From Gordonia sediminis (GTDB taxonomy: Bacteria > Actinomycetota > Actinomycetes > Mycobacteriales > Mycobacteriaceae), in contig RZUM01000005.1 of assembly GCA_004193205.1 (NCBI GenBank), positions 372,001-436,000 of the forward strand: a DNA stretch of 64,000 bases. Reading direction: 5' to 3'. The notes below the pieces were generated by a model. The model saw nothing but the letters and a program-made list of their open reading frames with translations, did no database searches and had not been told where the DNA came from. The first letter of the stretch is position 1; every line of letters starts with the position of its first letter. The position numbers and the translations under genes were made by a program. Positions 24,888-33,652 of the stretch are shown here, in pieces.

Positions 24888-25919
24888 TCACCCGGGTGTG
24901 CCGACGAGCGGCAGCGTCACCTCGAACCGGCTGCCGGAGTCGGTGTTGGATGCGACGATCGACCCCGAGTGGGCGTCGACCAGGCCTTGCGCGATCGCCA
25001 GACCGAGGCCTGCTCCGGCGGGCACACCGTCGTTGCCGGTCGGGGTGCGGGATGTGCTGCCGCGATATGACGTTTCGAATATCCGTTCCAGGTCGCTCTC
25101 GGGGATCCCGACGCCGGTGTCGTCGACCCGGATCCACGCGTCACGGTCGGATCGTCCGAGTGCGATGTCGATCTGCCCGCCGGGCGGGGTGTGCGTGATG
25201 GCGTTGACGACGAGGTTCGTCAGGATCCGGGACAGCGCCGACGCGCTGCCGAGGACCGGAACCGGTAAGGCCGGGCACGCCACGTGCAGTGACACCTGTG
25301 CCCGTTCGGCGAGGGTGCTTGTCGCCCCGGCCACTTCGTCGATGACCTCGCGGACGTCGATGGTCTCCATGTCGAGCGTCAATGCTCCCGCGTTGATGCG
25401 CGCCATCTCGAACAGGTCGTCGACCATACGGGCCAGTCGGACGGTCTGACGGTCGATCTGCGTCGCGAACGACGCCACTTCTTCCGGGTCGGTGACCACC
25501 CGGTCGCCGAGTGCCTCGGCGAGTGCCTTGATGTCGGCGAGCGGCGTGCGCAGGTCGTGGCTGACCCAGGCGATCAGCTCACGCCTGGCCTGCTCGGCGG
25601 CGCGTTCCTGTTCGCGCATGTGGCGTTCCCACACGGTACGGCGGGCCTGGAATCGTCCGAGCCACAGTGCGGCCGGGATGGTGACCAGGGCGACGGCGGC
25701 CAGCACCGCGCCGGTCCGCCAGATGTCGCCGGTGAACATCAGCCCGCTCACCCCGAATACACCGACGAAGGTGGCGGCCAACGGGATGAGCACCATCACC
25801 ACCATGCTGAACAGCAACGACGCGCGGCGCATCCAGACCAGCAGCAGCCCGCCCGCCAGCACCACCGGCGCCGTCCAGGCCAGCGCCAGCAGCAGGATGC
25901 GCACGGTCTCGGAGTTCAC
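24888..25919 (-). CDS. Sensor histidine kinase
   Basis: 343 residues. Two or three hydrophobic segments in the first 90 residues (near 8-30, 35-60 and 70-88) leave almost no extracellular sensor loop. A HisKA domain has phospho-acceptor H121 in [10 protein letters not shown]. The HATPase domain shows N-box [10 protein letters not shown]1 D-D-T-G-V-G-I-P and G2 G-A-G-L-G-L-A-I. Gene overlaps the response regulator by 4 nt. With so small a sensor, signal input may come from the membrane itself or from the membrane protein encoded upstream. Confidence 0.93.
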   Translation of the reverse strand: MNSETVRILLLALAWTAPVVLAGGLLLVWMRRASLLFSMVVMVLIPLAATFVGVFGVSGLMFTGDIWRTGAVLAAVALVTIPAALWLGRFQARRTVWERHMREQERAAEQARRELIAWVSHDLRTPLADIKALAEALGDRVVTDPEEVASFATQIDRQTVRLARMVDDLFEMARINAGALTLDMETIDVREVIDEVAGATSTLAERAQVSLHVACPALPVPVLGSASALSRILTNLVVNAITHTPPGGQIDIALGRSDRDAWIRVDDTGVGIPESDLERIFETSYRGSTSRTPTGNDGVPAGAGLGLAIAQGLVDAHSGSIVASNTDSGSRFEVTLPLVGTPG

Positions 25920-26602
25920 GGTGTATCACCGCGTCTCGTCCAGCGGTAACCGCGTCCCCACACGGTCTCGATGCCTGACGATTCGCCGAGCTTGGCGCGC
26001 AGTCGTTTGACGTGGACGGTCACCGTCGAGAGGTCACCGAACTTCCAGCCCCAGACACGCTCGAGTAGTTCGTCGCGGGCGAAAACGGTGTCGGGATGGC
26101 GTAGGAAGAAGACGAGAAGGTCGAACTCCCGCTTGGTGGTCGCCACCGCCCGGCCACCCACCACGACCTCGCGGGCGGCGAGGTCCGCGGTGACGTCGCC
26201 GTCGGTGACCGAACCGCCGGCGGGTTCTGCCGCCGCGGCCGTCGAGCGGCGGAGCACCGACTGCACCCGCAGGCTCAGTTCACGTGGGCTGAAGGGTTTC
26301 GCCACATAGTCGTCTGCACCGGACTCCAGGCCCAGAACCCGGTCCTCGGCTTCGCCGAGCGCCGTCAGCATGATGACCGGCAGGTTGCCGTGGCGGCCCG
26401 CGCGGATGCGTCGGCACACGTCGATCCCGTTGCCCTCGGGCATCATCACGTCCAGGATGGCGAGGTCGACATGATTGCGGTCGAGTTCGTCGAGAGCAGC
26501 GGCCCCGGACCCCACGACGACGACCTGCATGCCGTCGCGCTCGAGGTAGCGCCGCACCACGTCGGTGACCACCGGATCGTCGTCCGCGACCAGGATGTGC
26601 AT
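25916..26602 (-). CDS. OmpR/PhoB-family response regulator
   Basis: 228 residues. The start is set at the ATG of [10 protein letters not shown] because the receiver domain begins directly there; a longer frame to 26686 has no support. Acidic triad D7-D9, phospho-acceptor D51 (I-L-D-V-M-M-P-E), switch T and K in V-A-K-P-F-S are visible. A C-terminal winged helix with V-W-G-W-K-F-G-D and [10 protein letters not shown] follows. It lies between a membrane protein gene (20 nt upstream) and its kinase gene (4-nt overlap), so all three form one leftward operon. Confidence 0.93.
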   Translation of the reverse strand: MHILVADDDPVVTDVVRRYLERDGMQVVVVGSGAAALDELDRNHVDLAILDVMMPEGNGIDVCRRIRAGRHGNLPVIMLTALGEAEDRVLGLESGADDYVAKPFSPRELSLRVQSVLRRSTAAAAEPAGGSVTDGDVTADLAAREVVVGGRAVATTKREFDLLVFFLRHPDTVFARDELLERVWGWKFGDLSTVTVHVKRLRAKLGESSGIETVWGRGYRWTRRGDTP

Positions 26603-26622
26603 GGCCTCAGCCCACTCCCATC

Positions 26623-27996
26623 TCACCAGTACGTCAACAGCAGATGATTGATCGTCAGCGCCAGGGCCGCCTGCGCGCATAGCCACGCCCGCTGGTGGCG
26701 GACGGGCAGCGTGGCGGTGGCGACCATGACCCAGATGCCGAACGGCAGCCAGATGCGTTCGGTCTCAGCCTTGCTCAGCGCGCTCAGGTCCGCGGCGAGG
26801 ATCATCAGTACGCCCGACATCGCCAAGAGCGCGCCCGGCTGCGTCCAGATCCGCGGTCGCCACATCCGCCCGAGCCCGGCGAGCACGGCCGGACCGAGCG
26901 CGCAGGTCGTGGCGGCGAGGTTGGCCCAGCCCCAATACGAGAACGGCCGCCGCGACGCGATGCCCTGGTAGTAGCGCTCGACGACGAGGTGGTAGCCGTC
27001 CAGCCACCAGAAGCCGAATGCGGCGAACACGCCGACCACGGCCAGTGCCGCCGGCACGCTGAAGAGCAGCGGACGCGCGGTGCGGGCGCCGATCAGCACT
27101 GCCACCGCGGCGATCCCCATCAGCACCATCCCGTAGCTGAGGAAGATCGAGAACCCAAGGACCAGACCACTCGCGACGCCGGCGACGGCACCCCACAACC
27201 CGGATGCGGTCGCTGACACCGCGAGGAGCGCGACGCCCCAGGCGGCGACACCCATGTAGTAGCCGTCGGCGGACACACCCACCCAGACGAGCCCGGGAAA
27301 CAGCGCGAGGAAGGGTGCGCACCGACGTGCCCAGTCCTCGGCCCCGACCCGGCGCAGGGTGACCATCACCGCGACCGTGGCGCTGCACCCGACGAGCACG
27401 CACCAGACCCCCGCCCACGCCCCGCCGCCCAGACCCAGCCGGTCGAGCCACACGAAGGTGAGCAGTGATCCGGGCGGATGCCCCGACACGTGCGTCGTCC
27501 ACGACTCCGGCCTGCCGTCGACGATGCGATCGGCGAACGTCCGCAGCATTTCGGGGATGTCGTGCACGCCCCCGACCTCGGATAGGTACTCGTCGGGACG
27601 CACGAGTCGGCCGGCGAAACCGCGTTTCCAACCGTCGATCAGGGCGAGCGCGAACGTCCATGCCGTTGCCGTTCCGAACACCAAGAGCTGCAGTCGATGC
27701 CACGGCAGCCCGCGGGCCAGTGCCGGCAGCGCTGCGATGGCCGCGACGGCGATGAGTACCGCGGGCACGGTCCCCGGGCCATGATGCGGCAGCCACTTCC
27801 CGAACAGCGGTGCGGCCTCGGCGAAGATGACCCCGCGCAGTGAATCACCCACGGCCAGTGGCACGATGACTGCTGTCGCGACGAGCGCGGTGCCCAGCGT
27901 CACGCAGACGGCATCGCGGTGCCACGTGATCCGGCGCGACGACTCGTCGTCGAGGAATCCGGTGCCGGGGACCGGCTGGGTCGCGGTGTCGCTCAC
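26623..27996 (-). CDS. Polytopic membrane protein (Rv0541c-like, GT-C-like)
   Basis: 457 residues, GTG start, 10-12 predicted TM helices from about residue 28 to the end. Total hydrophobicity and long TM run resemble GT-C lipid-linked glycosyltransferases, but the usual acidic motif in the first loop cannot be assigned with certainty; an R-P-D-E-Y-L-S-E-V-G stretch near 135 is the best candidate. It corresponds in position and type to M. tuberculosis Rv0541c. First gene of the operon with the two-component system. Divergent from the GT2 glycosyltransferase gene. Confidence 0.75.
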   Translation of the reverse strand: MSDTATQPVPGTGFLDDESSRRITWHRDAVCVTLGTALVATAVIVPLAVGDSLRGVIFAEAAPLFGKWLPHHGPGTVPAVLIAVAAIAALPALARGLPWHRLQLLVFGTATAWTFALALIDGWKRGFAGRLVRPDEYLSEVGGVHDIPEMLRTFADRIVDGRPESWTTHVSGHPPGSLLTFVWLDRLGLGGGAWAGVWCVLVGCSATVAVMVTLRRVGAEDWARRCAPFLALFPGLVWVGVSADGYYMGVAAWGVALLAVSATASGLWGAVAGVASGLVLGFSIFLSYGMVLMGIAAVAVLIGARTARPLLFSVPAALAVVGVFAAFGFWWLDGYHLVVERYYQGIASRRPFSYWGWANLAATTCALGPAVLAGLGRMWRPRIWTQPGALLAMSGVLMILAADLSALSKAETERIWLPFGIWVMVATATLPVRHQRAWLCAQAALALTINHLLLTYW

Positions 27997-28110
27997 GTGT
28001 CCAACCTAGTGGTTGCCGGGCGCCTCGAGCGCACCCCGGTCGTTCGATGTCACGGTTCTGTCATCGTTTTCGCCTACCCGCCAGGCCGTTGGGGTTCTAG
28101 CGTGAACGTC

Positions 28111-28809
28111 ATGGGTAGCAGCGGTGAGCGCACCGGCGCCGATCGGACCAGGGTCGAGCCCGACGACGTGTCGGTGATCATTCCCTGCCGCAACGAGGCC
28201 GGTTCCCTCCCGGATCTGCTCGCACGTATTCCCGCCGGGATGGAACCTCTTGTGGTCGACAACGGTTCGGACGACGGTACCGGGCAGGTGGCACGCGAGT
28301 GCGGCGCCACCGTGGTGACCGAGAGCACCCCGGGCTACGGATCGGCGGTGCACGCCGGTGTGGTGGCTGCGCGAAGACCGGTGCTCTGCACCATCGACGG
28401 CGACGGCTCACTGTCGCCCGAGGAGTTACCGCGATTACTCGCCCGCCTCGCTGCCGGGGCCGACCTCGCCGTCGGGCGCCGAATCCCACAACCCTCGAGC
28501 GCGTGGCCGATGCATGCCCGTCTCGGATCGTTGTTCGTCGCCTGGCGTCTGCGCCGGATGTACGGCATGGGGGTACACGACATCGGCCCGATGCGAGCGA
28601 TTCGGCGCGAGGTGCTGTTGGGACTCGACGTCGCCGATCGCCGGTCCGGATATCCCGTGGAGGTGCTGGTGCGGGCCGGGCGGGCCGGACTCCGCGTCGA
28701 CGAGTGCGATGTGACCTACCGGCCCCGGACCGCGGGCACGTCCAAGGTCTCCGGCTCGCTGAGGGGGTCGGTGCGCGCCGGCCGTGACTTCCTGGCGGCC
28801 CTGTCATGA
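28111..28809 (+). CDS. GT2-family glycosyltransferase (Rv0539-like)
   Basis: 232 residues from ATG 28111 (GTG 28102 possible). N-terminal V-S-V-I-I-P-C-R-N-E-A starts the GT-A fold, with the metal/sugar-nucleotide motif I-D-G-D-G-S at about 95 and R-A-G-R-A-G-L-R-V-D-E after it. The family transfers sugars from NDP- or GDP-donors to polyprenol phosphate (DPM1-like). No C-terminal membrane anchor is present. It shares a 4-nt overlap with the next gene. Longer frames upstream would run into the divergent membrane protein gene. Confidence 0.85.
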   Translation: MGSSGERTGADRTRVEPDDVSVIIPCRNEAGSLPDLLARIPAGMEPLVVDNGSDDGTGQVARECGATVVTESTPGYGSAVHAGVVAARRPVLCTIDGDGSLSPEELPRLLARLAAGADLAVGRRIPQPSSAWPMHARLGSLFVAWRLRRMYGMGVHDIGPMRAIRREVLLGLDVADRRSGYPVEVLVRAGRAGLRVDECDVTYRPRTAGTSKVSGSLRGSVRAGRDFLAALS

Positions 28810-29501
28810 CCGCAGCGGTGCTGGTGGTCGCGAAATACCCGGTGCCGGGGGAGGCCAAGACACGTCTGATTCCCCGGTACGGGCCCGAGGGTGCCGCTGC
28901 GCTCGCCGCCGCGGCGCTCCTCGACACCGTACGCATCGCTGGTGCGGTCCACGGGGCCCGGGTCGTGGTCGCCTGCCGCGGCCACCTCGCCGACGCGGTC
29001 CGTACCGAGGATCTCGCGGTGGCGCTCGCCGAGTGCGCGGTGATCGGGCAACGCGGAAACGGGTTCGGCGAGCGATTGGCCAACGCCCATCGCGACGCCG
29101 TCGGTCTCGGGGCGCACCGGGTGGTCCAGATCGGCATGGACACACCGCAGGTGACCGCCGGGCAGCTCGCCGAGATGTTCGACGACCTCGACCGCGACGA
29201 TACCGACGCGATACTCGCGCCCGCGGGAGACGGCGGGTGGTGGGCGCTGGGGCTCCGCGATGGGCGAGGCGCATCGGTGCTACCGAGTGTGCCGATGTCG
29301 AGGCCGGACACGGGCGCGATGACGGCGCGGGCGCTACGCGGAGAGGGGCTGCGGGTGCGTCGTGCGGGTCTGCTCGACGACGTCGACGTACCCGCCGATG
29401 TCGACCGGGTCGCGGTTCGGTGTCCCCCGGAAAGCGAATTCGCCAGAGCAGCAGCGCAACTGCGATTCTCGACCGATCGGAGCCGACATGGGGCACACTG
29501 A
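28806..29501 (+). CDS. DUF2064 nucleotidyl/glycosyltransferase-like protein (Rv0540-like)
   Basis: 231 residues of the GT-A-like DUF2064 family (database name: TIGR04282 arsenosugar-biosynthesis glycosyltransferase type). N-terminal V-V-A-K-Y-P-V-P-G-E-A-K-T-R-L matches the nucleotide-binding loop K-x-P-x-x-G-x-x-K-T-R-L. I-G-M-D-T-P-Q holds the likely metal Asp. Overlaps the GT2 gene by 4 nt, a conserved pairing with Rv0539 and Rv0540. Role unknown; an activated-sugar transferase is likely. Confidence 0.8.
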   Translation: MTAAVLVVAKYPVPGEAKTRLIPRYGPEGAAALAAAALLDTVRIAGAVHGARVVVACRGHLADAVRTEDLAVALAECAVIGQRGNGFGERLANAHRDAVGLGAHRVVQIGMDTPQVTAGQLAEMFDDLDRDDTDAILAPAGDGGWWALGLRDGRGASVLPSVPMSRPDTGAMTARALRGEGLRVRRAGLLDDVDVPADVDRVAVRCPPESEFARAAAQLRFSTDRSRHGAH

Positions 29502-30177
29502 GGCGACCGGTCCGGTGCCGGCATTCGACCCGGCTCTGCGCGGTGGATCGTGGTCATGCCGGCGCAACGACGGTGCTCGTAGCCCACTTCCGGTCGCGAG
29601 GTGGTTCGGCAGTGCTCCCGACACCGCGGATGGCCGCTTCGACGACGCCGTCGTCGCACGCTGCGCCGGCCCGACGATCGACCTCGGCTGCGGTCCCGGC
29701 CGGTTCGTGACGGCTCTCGCGGCGGTCGGAGTGGCCGCACTCGGCGTCGACCACTCGCGGGTCGCGGTGCGTCTGGCCCGGGAGCGCGGCGCTGTCGCGT
29801 TGTGCCGCAGCATCTTCGATGGTCTTCCCGGGGAGGGTAGGTGGCATCGGGTGCTGCTGATCGACGGCAATGTCGGGATCGCGGGGGACCCCACTCGTGT
29901 GTTGCGGCGGGCCGCTGAAATCGTTTCGGCGACCGGTTCGGTCCTCGTCGAACTCGATCCCGAGGTCGAACATGTCGCGGTCGAGGTGATCCGGTTGGAG
30001 GCCGGCGCGATCGTCGGACCGTGGTTTCGCTGGGCGCGGCTGGGCATCCTGGGTGCCGAGGACATCGCGCATCGGCTCGGGATGTCGGTGGCGGGCGTTT
30101 GGGAGGAGTCGGGGCGTCTGGTCGTCGAGTTGATCAGATCGCAGGGGCACGGGCCGGTTTTGCGGGGTGCGTCGTGA
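29488..30177 (+). CDS. SAM-dependent class I methyltransferase
   Basis: 229 residues starting at ATG 29488 (ggag 5 nt upstream), which overlaps the end of the DUF2064 gene by 14 nt. SAM-binding motif I is I-D-L-G-C-G-P-G-R-F near residue 65, followed by acidic motif G-V-D-H-S. The substrate is not predictable. Position in a tight operon with two glycosyltransferase-like genes and a molybdopterin oxidoreductase suggests modification of an envelope lipid or sugar. The last codon region overlaps the GTG start of the next gene. Confidence 0.82.
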   Translation: MGHTEATGPVPAFDPALRGGSWSCRRNDGARSPLPVARWFGSAPDTADGRFDDAVVARCAGPTIDLGCGPGRFVTALAAVGVAALGVDHSRVAVRLARERGAVALCRSIFDGLPGEGRWHRVLLIDGNVGIAGDPTRVLRRAAEIVSATGSVLVELDPEVEHVAVEVIRLEAGAIVGPWFRWARLGILGAEDIAHRLGMSVAGVWEESGRLVVELIRSQGHGPVLRGAS

Positions 30178-31313
30178 GCATCGACCGGATCACCACGACG
30201 TCGGCGGCCGCCGAGCCGATCCGGGACCGCCGGGTCACCACGCGGGTGGGACTCGCACTGGCAACGTGTTTCGTGGTCTGCTTCGTCACCGGACTGCTCA
30301 GTCACTTGATCCAGCACCCGCCGGACTGGTTCGCGTGGATCAGCCGACCGTCCTGGCTGTACCGGGTGACGCAGGGCCTGCACGTGATCTCGGGGGTCAC
30401 GGCCATCCCGCTGCTGTTGGTCAAGCTCGGTATCGTCTATCCGAAACTGTTCGAGCGCCCGCTCATCGGTTCCCCGGTCCGCGCGATCGAGCGGATCTCG
30501 ATCGCGGTCCTGGTGTCGTCGGCCATCTTTCAGCTCCTCACCGGGCTGATGAACATCGCCCAGTGGTATCCCTGGCGCTTCTTCTTCCCCACCGCGCACT
30601 ACGCGATGGCCTATGTCGCGATCGGGGCGTTGCTGATCCACATCGCGGTGAAGCTGCCGATCATCCGCGACGCCCTGCAGTCGCCTGTCGATGCCGAGTC
30701 GGTCGCGGAGGACGACTCGCGCGGGCTGATCACCCGCCGTACCGTGCTCCGCAGCGCATGGGTGGCCGCGGGGATCGGGGCGGTCGCCTTCGCAGGCCAG
30801 ACCGTCACACCTCTGCGCAGGCTCGCGGTCCTCGCACCCCGCAGTGGCGAGGGACCCCAGGCGCTGCCGATCAACCGGACCGCCGCGCAGGCGGGCATCG
30901 CGGCCGCAGCGCGGAGCCCGGACCATCGGCTGCTCCTCACCGGGCCCGGTGGCGAGCACGTGCTGAGCCTCGATCAGCTGCGGGCGATGCCGCAGCACAC
31001 GGTGCGCCTGCCGATCGCGTGTGTGGAGGGCTGGAGCGTGGAGGCCGAATGGACCGGTGTGCGCCTGGCGGATCTTGCCGCGATGGCCGGTCACATCGGG
31101 GACGGTGACGTGCGCATGGTGTCGCTGGACCGCGGGCTCTACGGGACCGCCGACATCCCGGTCGCGCAGGTGCGCAATCCCTCGACGCTGGTCGCGCTGC
31201 GGCTCAATGGCGCCGAACTCGACATCGACCACGGCTACCCGTGCCGGCTGATCGCGCCGAACCTCCCCGGCGTGATGCAGACGAAGTGGCTGTCGCGGAT
31301 CGAGGTGCTGTGA
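30174..31313 (+). CDS. Membrane-anchored molybdopterin-dependent oxidoreductase
   Basis: 379 residues from GTG 30174, overlapping the methyltransferase stop. Residues about 20-165 form a four-helix membrane part resembling cytochrome b561/YedZ. A linker with R-R-T-V-L-R-S-A-W-V-A-A-G-I resembles a Tat-type segment (about 183-200). Residues about 240-379 are a sulfite-oxidase-like molybdopterin domain, with Mo-ligand C283 in I-A-C-V-E-G-W. This fuses a membrane electron carrier with a YedY-like catalytic domain in one chain. The substrate is unknown. Probably the catalytic face is extracytoplasmic. Confidence 0.85.
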   Translation: MSIDRITTTSAAAEPIRDRRVTTRVGLALATCFVVCFVTGLLSHLIQHPPDWFAWISRPSWLYRVTQGLHVISGVTAIPLLLVKLGIVYPKLFERPLIGSPVRAIERISIAVLVSSAIFQLLTGLMNIAQWYPWRFFFPTAHYAMAYVAIGALLIHIAVKLPIIRDALQSPVDAESVAEDDSRGLITRRTVLRSAWVAAGIGAVAFAGQTVTPLRRLAVLAPRSGEGPQALPINRTAAQAGIAAAARSPDHRLLLTGPGGEHVLSLDQLRAMPQHTVRLPIACVEGWSVEAEWTGVRLADLAAMAGHIGDGDVRMVSLDRGLYGTADIPVAQVRNPSTLVALRLNGAELDIDHGYPCRLIAPNLPGVMQTKWLSRIEVL

Positions 31314-31747
31314 TGGCGACGATGCGGATCGTCCGACTGCTGCTGATCGTCGTCGGCGTGCTCACCGTAGGCTACGGTGTGGCGCAGATGTGGGACTTCG
31401 CGCGCGCCGACCAGGTCTCGATCGTGCTCTGGCTCGCCCTCGGGCTGATCGCCCACGACGCGATTATCGCACCGGTCGCCCTCGGCGTGGCGTGGCTGGT
31501 CCGTCGCGTACTGCCCCGGGACTGGTGGAAACCGGTGCTGCTCGCCTTGGCGTACACCAACATCCTGCTGCTGCTTGCACTCCCGGTTATTTTGCCTCGC
31601 CCGGCGGGGCAGTACCCCGACAATCCGACGGTCCTGGATCGCAACTACGGTCTGGGGCTCACCGTCGCGATCATCGCCGTCTGGGTCGGCGTGTTCGCCG
31701 TGATGGTGCTGCCTCGACGGATCGGGAGGCCACGACCCCACGCGTGA
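31313..31747 (+). CDS. Small four-TM membrane protein
   Basis: 144 residues. ATG shares one base with the TGA of the previous gene, so translation is coupled. Four hydrophobic segments near 6-24, 35-58, 75-95 and 113-134; soluble loops are short. No known family is recognised. As last gene of the 28.1-31.7 kb operon it may assist the molybdopterin membrane enzyme, but this rests on context alone. Confidence 0.7.
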   Translation: MATMRIVRLLLIVVGVLTVGYGVAQMWDFARADQVSIVLWLALGLIAHDAIIAPVALGVAWLVRRVLPRDWWKPVLLALAYTNILLLLALPVILPRPAGQYPDNPTVLDRNYGLGLTVAIIAVWVGVFAVMVLPRRIGRPRPHA

Positions 31748-31802
31748 TCCGGGAACGGTGAGGGCACCGATGCCGGGGGCTGATCGGGGCCGTTCGTCGA
31801 GC

Positions 31803-32789
31803 TCAGACGGCCTCGTCGAACGGCGAAGGTGACGAAGCCATTTGGATGTTCTGACGGAACTCGCGAGGGGATTGGCCATAGGTCGAGCGGAACAGCCGCG
31901 AGAAGTGGGCGGCGTCGGTGAATCCCCATTGGCTTGCTATCCGGCTGACCGACAGGTGCGCGAGGTCTTGTGTGCCGAGGTCACGTCGGCACCCCTCGAG
32001 CCTGCGCTTGCGAATCCACCGAGATGCGCTCTCGCCCTCCGCCTCGAACAACTTGCGCAGGTATCGCGGCGAAATATGGTGCGCCGCAGCGATGCTCGTC
32101 GGATCCAGCATCAGATCGCCAAGATTCTCCTCGATGTAGTCCTTGACCTCGCGCAGCATCGTCGGCTGCCGGGAGCCCGACGACGTCTCGTCGATGCCGA
32201 GTTCGTCAGCGGTCGCAGCCGCGAGCATGTCCAACAAGGCATCGCCAAGAAGTCGGTTGGTCTCGGGCGCGTGCTGGTTCATGCGTTCGGTCAGGCCGGT
32301 CATGAACGGGGTGATGAGTCGCGGCAGACTGTTGTCCCCGGAGATTCGTCGGCCGGAGATCGCTTTCATCGACCGTTCCGGGAGATTCAGCAGGTTTCGC
32401 GGGAAGAACAGAACGATCATTTCGAACGGTCCGTCCAGGCGCAGATCGTAGGGCTGATTCGTGTCGTACAGCGCCATGTCGCCGGCCGTGAGAATCGAAT
32501 CGCGATCGGCTTGTCTCAGCAGTGAACGACCTGAGCTCTGCAGGCTGAGCTTGTAGAAATCGGGGTCACCACGGCGGATTATTTTTGCGGTGCGATGAAC
32601 GGTGTGCGCTCCGGCCACGATATGGGCGAGCCGCATGGACCCGAGGTCTGCCAGCCGGATACGGCCTCGGAAACCGTCCGCACCTTCCTCGGCGACGACC
32701 GGTACAAACGCCTGGGACAGGTCGTCCCGGAACACATCAAAGCCCCGATCGTCGCTACCCGGCAATCGGCTGCCTTCGGTGTCGATCAT
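31803..32789 (-). CDS. AraC-family transcriptional regulator (AraC-binding-like N-domain)
   Basis: 328 residues from ATG 32789, with aggag 5 nt upstream; the open frame further upstream is not supported. The N-terminal half is an AraC-binding-like sensor domain (about 20-210). The C-terminal double helix-turn-helix (about 225-325) has A-A-A-H-H-I-S-P-R-Y-L-R-K-L-F and I-A-S-Q-W-G-F-T-D-A-A-H-F-S-R-L-F-R. The second HTH is the canonical AraC signature. It is divergent from the catabolic operon at 33.1 kb and is its probable activator. It belongs to the same subtype as the AraC gene at 42.8 kb, which bounds the island on the other side. Confidence 0.9.
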   Translation of the reverse strand: MIDTEGSRLPGSDDRGFDVFRDDLSQAFVPVVAEEGADGFRGRIRLADLGSMRLAHIVAGAHTVHRTAKIIRRGDPDFYKLSLQSSGRSLLRQADRDSILTAGDMALYDTNQPYDLRLDGPFEMIVLFFPRNLLNLPERSMKAISGRRISGDNSLPRLITPFMTGLTERMNQHAPETNRLLGDALLDMLAAATADELGIDETSSGSRQPTMLREVKDYIEENLGDLMLDPTSIAAAHHISPRYLRKLFEAEGESASRWIRKRRLEGCRRDLGTQDLAHLSVSRIASQWGFTDAAHFSRLFRSTYGQSPREFRQNIQMASSPSPFDEAV

Positions 32790-32910
32790 CGCGCTCCTGT
32801 CGATCGGTGAGTGTTCCCAGACGGGACCACTCAACCCTTGACCATCTGACGTTACCGAACGCCAGGCCGATTGGAAATGGCACCGAGTTCCGTGTGCCTC
32901 TCCTTCGTCT

Positions 32911-32957
32911 TTGCCGCCGACAACGAGTGGTGCCGCAATGGTCAACATCAGTGCCGC
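32911..32957. promoter_or_regulatory. Three direct repeats in divergent promoter, candidate AraC sites
   Basis: tgccgc occurs at 32912, 32931 and 32952, spaced 19 and 21 nt, about two helical turns; the outer copies extend to gacaa. Direct half-sites on one DNA face are how AraC-type activators bind. It is the most ordered signal in the 352-nt gap 32790-33141, which otherwise shows no gene. A hydrophobic stretch encoded on the minus strand in this gap has no start codon with ribosome-binding site. Confidence 0.4.
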
Positions 32958-33141
32958 GACAAGCAAGAGTGATCCCGGCAACAGCTGACACCATCGTATG
33001 CAGCACAACACAGACCGGCTACCAGACCGGAAAAGCCGAGGTCGCGGTGCTGGCGACGCACGCAAGAGACGGATGAGATTCCGATGCTCGGAGCCCGCCC
33101 GGTGCCGCTCTATGGCCTCCACTGAGAAAGGTGATGACGAA

Positions 33142-33639
33142 ATGACACAGGCGGTTGACACCCCGGCGTGGGGTCGGCGGAACGGCTTCATCGATGTGGG
33201 TACTTCAGCGTCCGGGTTGTCCGACCGGGAGGTGTCAGATCGGCTCGTGATCCTCGATGTCGTCAACCGCTACGGATGGAGCTACGACGAACGCGACCTC
33301 GATTCGTTGGAGCGCACATTCACTCGGGACGCGGTCTTCGACGGATCGGTGGCGGGATCGGTGGACGTCGGACCCTATGAAGGGCGCGAGGCGATCATGG
33401 ACTGGCTGAAGGGACACATGGCGGCCCAGCAGGAACAACGACGACACGCGATCCTGAATCCGATCTTCGTCTCACAGACGGAATCGACCGCGACCGTCAA
33501 CTGCTACCTGGTGCTGACCGCAGTTGCCGACGGCGTGGCTCGCTTGGTCACGACCGGCTTCTACAAGTTCGATCTCGTGAACGACGACGGGGCGTGGTCG
33601 GTCCGTCACGTGTTCGGCGGCTTCGACGCCGCGTTCTGA
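33142..33639 (+). CDS. NTF2-like / SnoaL_4-type protein (paralogue 1)
   Basis: 165 residues. ATG 33142 begins M-T-Q-A-V-D-T-P-A-W-G. NTF2 fold with Y-D-E-R-D after the first helix, E-Q-R-R-H in the central helix and T-T-G-F-Y on a late strand. D of Y-D-E-R and H of R-R-H sit where LinA/scytalone-dehydratase relatives carry their catalytic Asp-His pair. The same three motifs recur at 41786 and 42338. First gene of the operon that follows; activity is likely a dehydratase or isomerase, not proven. Confidence 0.8.
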   Translation: MTQAVDTPAWGRRNGFIDVGTSASGLSDREVSDRLVILDVVNRYGWSYDERDLDSLERTFTRDAVFDGSVAGSVDVGPYEGREAIMDWLKGHMAAQQEQRRHAILNPIFVSQTESTATVNCYLVLTAVADGVARLVTTGFYKFDLVNDDGAWSVRHVFGGFDAAF

Positions 33640-33652
33640 GCGAGCAACGACG

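Noticed and set aside
26603-26686. Longer response regulator from 26686
   Set aside because: It would overlap the membrane protein gene on the same strand, and the receiver domain starts exactly at 26602.
32790-33141. Minus-strand hydrophobic segment (L-L-P-G-S-L-L-L-V-A-A-L-M-L) upstream of the AraC gene as a lost membrane gene
   Set aside because: No start codon with ribosome-binding site and no homologous domain; in frame with AraC only by chance as far as can be seen.
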